NCBI GenBank assembly: GCA_008508345.1
Contig: QNGE01000141.1
Coordinates: forward strand, 344,708 to 408,707
DNA length: 64,000 nt
From: Paragonimus westermani
Lineage: Eukaryota; Platyhelminthes; Trematoda; Plagiorchiida; Troglotrematidae
Direction of reading: 5' to 3'
The notes under the pieces are model-generated. The model was given only the letters and a program-made list of their open reading frames with translations. It searched no databases and was not told the DNA's origin. The translations under genes were made by a program, and so were the position numbers. Below, piece after piece: positions 61,291 through 64,000 of the stretch (position 1 is its first letter; every line of letters starts with the position of its first letter).

Positions 61291-64000
61291 CCCTGCTTTC
61301 ATATTGAAGTGAATCAAGAACACGTCTGGTCATTTGGTGGCGGGTAATTCGGAATGTTATTGTTTTTGACGCACTGTCCACATCCATTGTGGAAGCGGAA
61401 AATGTTGCATTGTCCTGTCGTACCGAGCTAGAAATGGCCGCGTTTTGTCACCGAACCAATTCGGAAAATTCTGGCGTTCGATAAAGATCGTCTCGGTGGC
61501 TGCTGTCGTGTCCTGTCATCTGGGCTGTTGTTACAACACATCGGAGATGGTGAATATTGCAAGGTCTTGTAGCCGATTGGTAACTGGACGTTGAAAAAGT
61601 CCTCGTCTTTGAGTTCCGTAACCACCTGACACCCAATTTCTGCCGTTATCCGGAGGACCTAAAATAAACAGGCTTCCATACATGGATGGGCAGTTTGGTC
61701 GCGACCAGCCTATGTTCTGTGCTATATTCAGTGCCGCGCACCAATTACGTGATCTGCACTTCACGAATGTCGTGCTATCACACAATCACGTGATGATGGC
61801 CGCTTCACTGGTGAAGTCACGCAGTAATATCACTCGCATCCAACTGGAATCTGATGTTTGTGGTGGTCGACGCCTGAGTAGCACACAGTCAGAGCCGATG
61901 ACCACTGTGCTTGTTCACTACACCACACAGAAACATGGGTGTGGCTAACAGTTAGAGCATAAGCAGTATGAAATGCGACAGAATAACCCCGACAGAGTCA
62001 TATACTTATGGACAAAATTCGAGGGTTGCTGCCGTGTGATTTGCCTACTATCAAAGAACTGATGCTGTCAGGAACTGTGAAAAAAGCAACACACTCTCGA
62101 GCACCATCCACTGGGTGACTTATCCGACATAAGGTGCACACAGCACTTGTTCTGGAAGCTTTGCTCACTCTGACCTGAGACTTCGATGTCTTAACGATTC
62201 AGCATCACGGCACTTTCTGTGATGCAGCGTTCACACATCCCATTTCCCCACAGACAATGTTTGGGCTCAAGCGTTTGTTTCGGGTTGACAAGTGAAATTT
62301 CAGTCCGAGCGGGTGACTCCTCAGTTTGACCAGGGAAACAAAAAAGGTGGATTTCTCTCTCAAGGGTACCCACCTGATGTATCTGTGTCAGAGGCCTCAC
62401 ACGTAGGGCAAAAAGATAGAGGCTCTCCTTGAAGAAACTTATCCGGGGTTTGATCCATTTAGCTATCAGGGTTTCACCCAGCCCATAGGCACCGCATAAG
62501 ACGTTGATTACTCATTCTAATTAACACTGCACCCAATTGTTTTGTTGTCAGTCAGATCAGTCAGTAATGCACATTTTTCCAGCGTACGTGTTCGTGTTCA
62601 CAGTCAACCGCTGGGTGACCTGACAGCTGTTTGTTACAAGGTATCTAGCCTGTCCCACTCTTGCCTGATTTTGAGAACAGCAGTGCTGTAACTGTGAATA
62701 CAGTTCCACTATATACTCATAAATTCGCGCCTCACTACCTAAGCACCCATACGCACTCATGGGTACGGGATACAAACCTATGAGCTAAGCTACCTTTTGT
62801 GATACAGTATTCGACCACATGAGACCAGCTGTTCTTAATGAACATTATGTAGACCGTAATATTTCCATAACAGATGACTCATCTACAGGTATATTGTTTG
62901 TAGGCGTGTGCATCTCTCGTCGCAGTGATGGTTCGGTACATTGTGGAACATATCGAGAAACAGACTGGAAGGAGCAGTGCCAATCGGGCAACAGAGAAAT
63001 CTAGTTCTATGTCTGGTGAACAGAGTCGGAAAAATCTGTTCGAATGTTAGTTAAAATGTTGGTTGAGAGTTTCTACGTAACAGGCTCATAAAAAATGTGT
63101 ACCAAGAGCAGTTAACTCATGAGCATAATCTAATGAACATAAAGATAATTTCACCGCAGTCTTAAAGACTGTTTCGTTACCTTTTGAATGGGTTGTCTCT
63201 GCTAAAACTTGATTAGGACACAGCGCAGAAATTCGCAAAAATGTTTTGCAAGTATACGTTACATTCACTTCCACATCAGCTTGGGGTCTCCAAATGTGAA
63301 ACATACCATACAGGTTGCACAATAAGAAAATTGGGTAAACGCATCCGGATACATCGTTCGATGTTACTAGCGTGAGAATCGACGAAAGCGTTTAAATCTG
63401 CAGCTGTCGCACACTTGATCAAATCAAACCAATTGATCAACCCGCCAGATTTAGGCTAGCCTGCGGATTTCGTGAAGTGCAATCAAAGACAATCGAACGC
63501 AGCTTGCAAGCGAATCACTCAATATTTTATTCAAAGCTGCGTGTGAATTCCATTTCTAATAAACTTGTTGCTTTACCGTGATTCTGTTGCCTACACTCGC
63601 GTTAGAGTTCAGTATTCTGTTCGATATAATGAATACGAACAATAAAAGGTTGTTGAGAATAATGCAGTTGCACAATCTGTTACTTATTGGAGATTTTTTA
63701 GTAATACGATGTGCATTCCGTATCCTATTTTTTAAGCCACATTATATCCAGTGGTCGTTTGAGCAATGGTTTGGTTTGATGAACAGTGAATGACCGGCTT
63801 GTGCGGTACCCACTGGAGATCATTCAACTCGCTGTATCATTGACAGTGCTGCCACGTACACACACGTTTCTTTCGAATTCGCCATTAAGATTTGGGTGCT
63901 AAAGCAATACACCTAACTTCAGTGTATTAACGACTTGCCAATGAAAGGTAATGCGTATACAGTTGCACAAGACTATATGGCACACGGTCCCTTTTCAAAA
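61291..64000. other. No supported gene
   Basis: Several overlapping minus-strand open frames at 61428-61785 lie directly upstream of the LINE RT and could be its decayed earlier part, but no endonuclease motif was recognised. The remainder is unassigned. Confidence 0.4.

Noticed and set aside
1..64000. CRISPR arrays, bacterial operons, rRNA genes
   Set aside because: No regularly spaced repeats, no clustered long open frames with ribosome-binding sites, and no rRNA-like conserved blocks; the window is eukaryotic in character.

Overview
This window reads as nuclear DNA of a repeat-rich eukaryote, most likely a parasitic flatworm (fluke or tapeworm). The basis is one isolated eukaryotic receptor gene in 64 kb of otherwise AT-leaning, gene-poor sequence, many decayed Penelope-like retroelements (PLEs) with GIY-YIG endonuclease tails, a LINE reverse-transcriptase relic, and small tRNA-headed elements carrying hammerhead ribozymes, a combination well known from schistosomes and other flatworms. 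The organism is an inference and I cannot name the species.

The only convincing intact protein-coding gene is a single-exon class A aminergic G-protein-coupled receptor at 23018-24514 (+), 498 residues, with all seven membrane segments and the dopamine/catecholamine-binding residues. A possible polyadenylation signal lies about 170 bases after the stop. It has a long third intracellular loop and short tail (D2-like layout), an enlarged first extracellular loop, and a cysteine cluster in the third intracellular loop.

Retroelement relics by position: PLE at 6.5-7.3 kb (-); PLE reverse transcriptase at 12.3-13.6 kb (-); a PLE broken by an internal inversion at 20.7-22.0 kb (-/+); PLE at 39.8-41.0 kb (-); PLE tail at 44.1-44.6 kb (+); PLE at 53.3-54.3 kb (+); PLE reverse transcriptase at 58.5-59.2 kb (+); LINE reverse transcriptase at 59.8-61.3 kb (-). 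All carry stops and frameshifts and are treated as dead copies.

Four related short elements (about 25.1, 29.6, 34.4 and 53.2 kb) share a hammerhead-ribozyme region followed by a small hairpin; at least two also show a tRNA-like (pol III) head. The copy at 29626-29670 has a complete hammerhead core with all three helices and should be self-cleaving. Other structured DNA includes a tRNA-like sequence enclosed in an inverted repeat (30.5 kb), a 114-nt long imperfect hairpin (5.7 kb), a perfect 22-bp foldback with a 4-nt loop (50.7 kb) and a 22-nt perfect palindrome (52.2 kb). The rest holds only short open frames that I could not link to a family.

All assignments come from reading the sequence and conceptual translation; no database search was possible.
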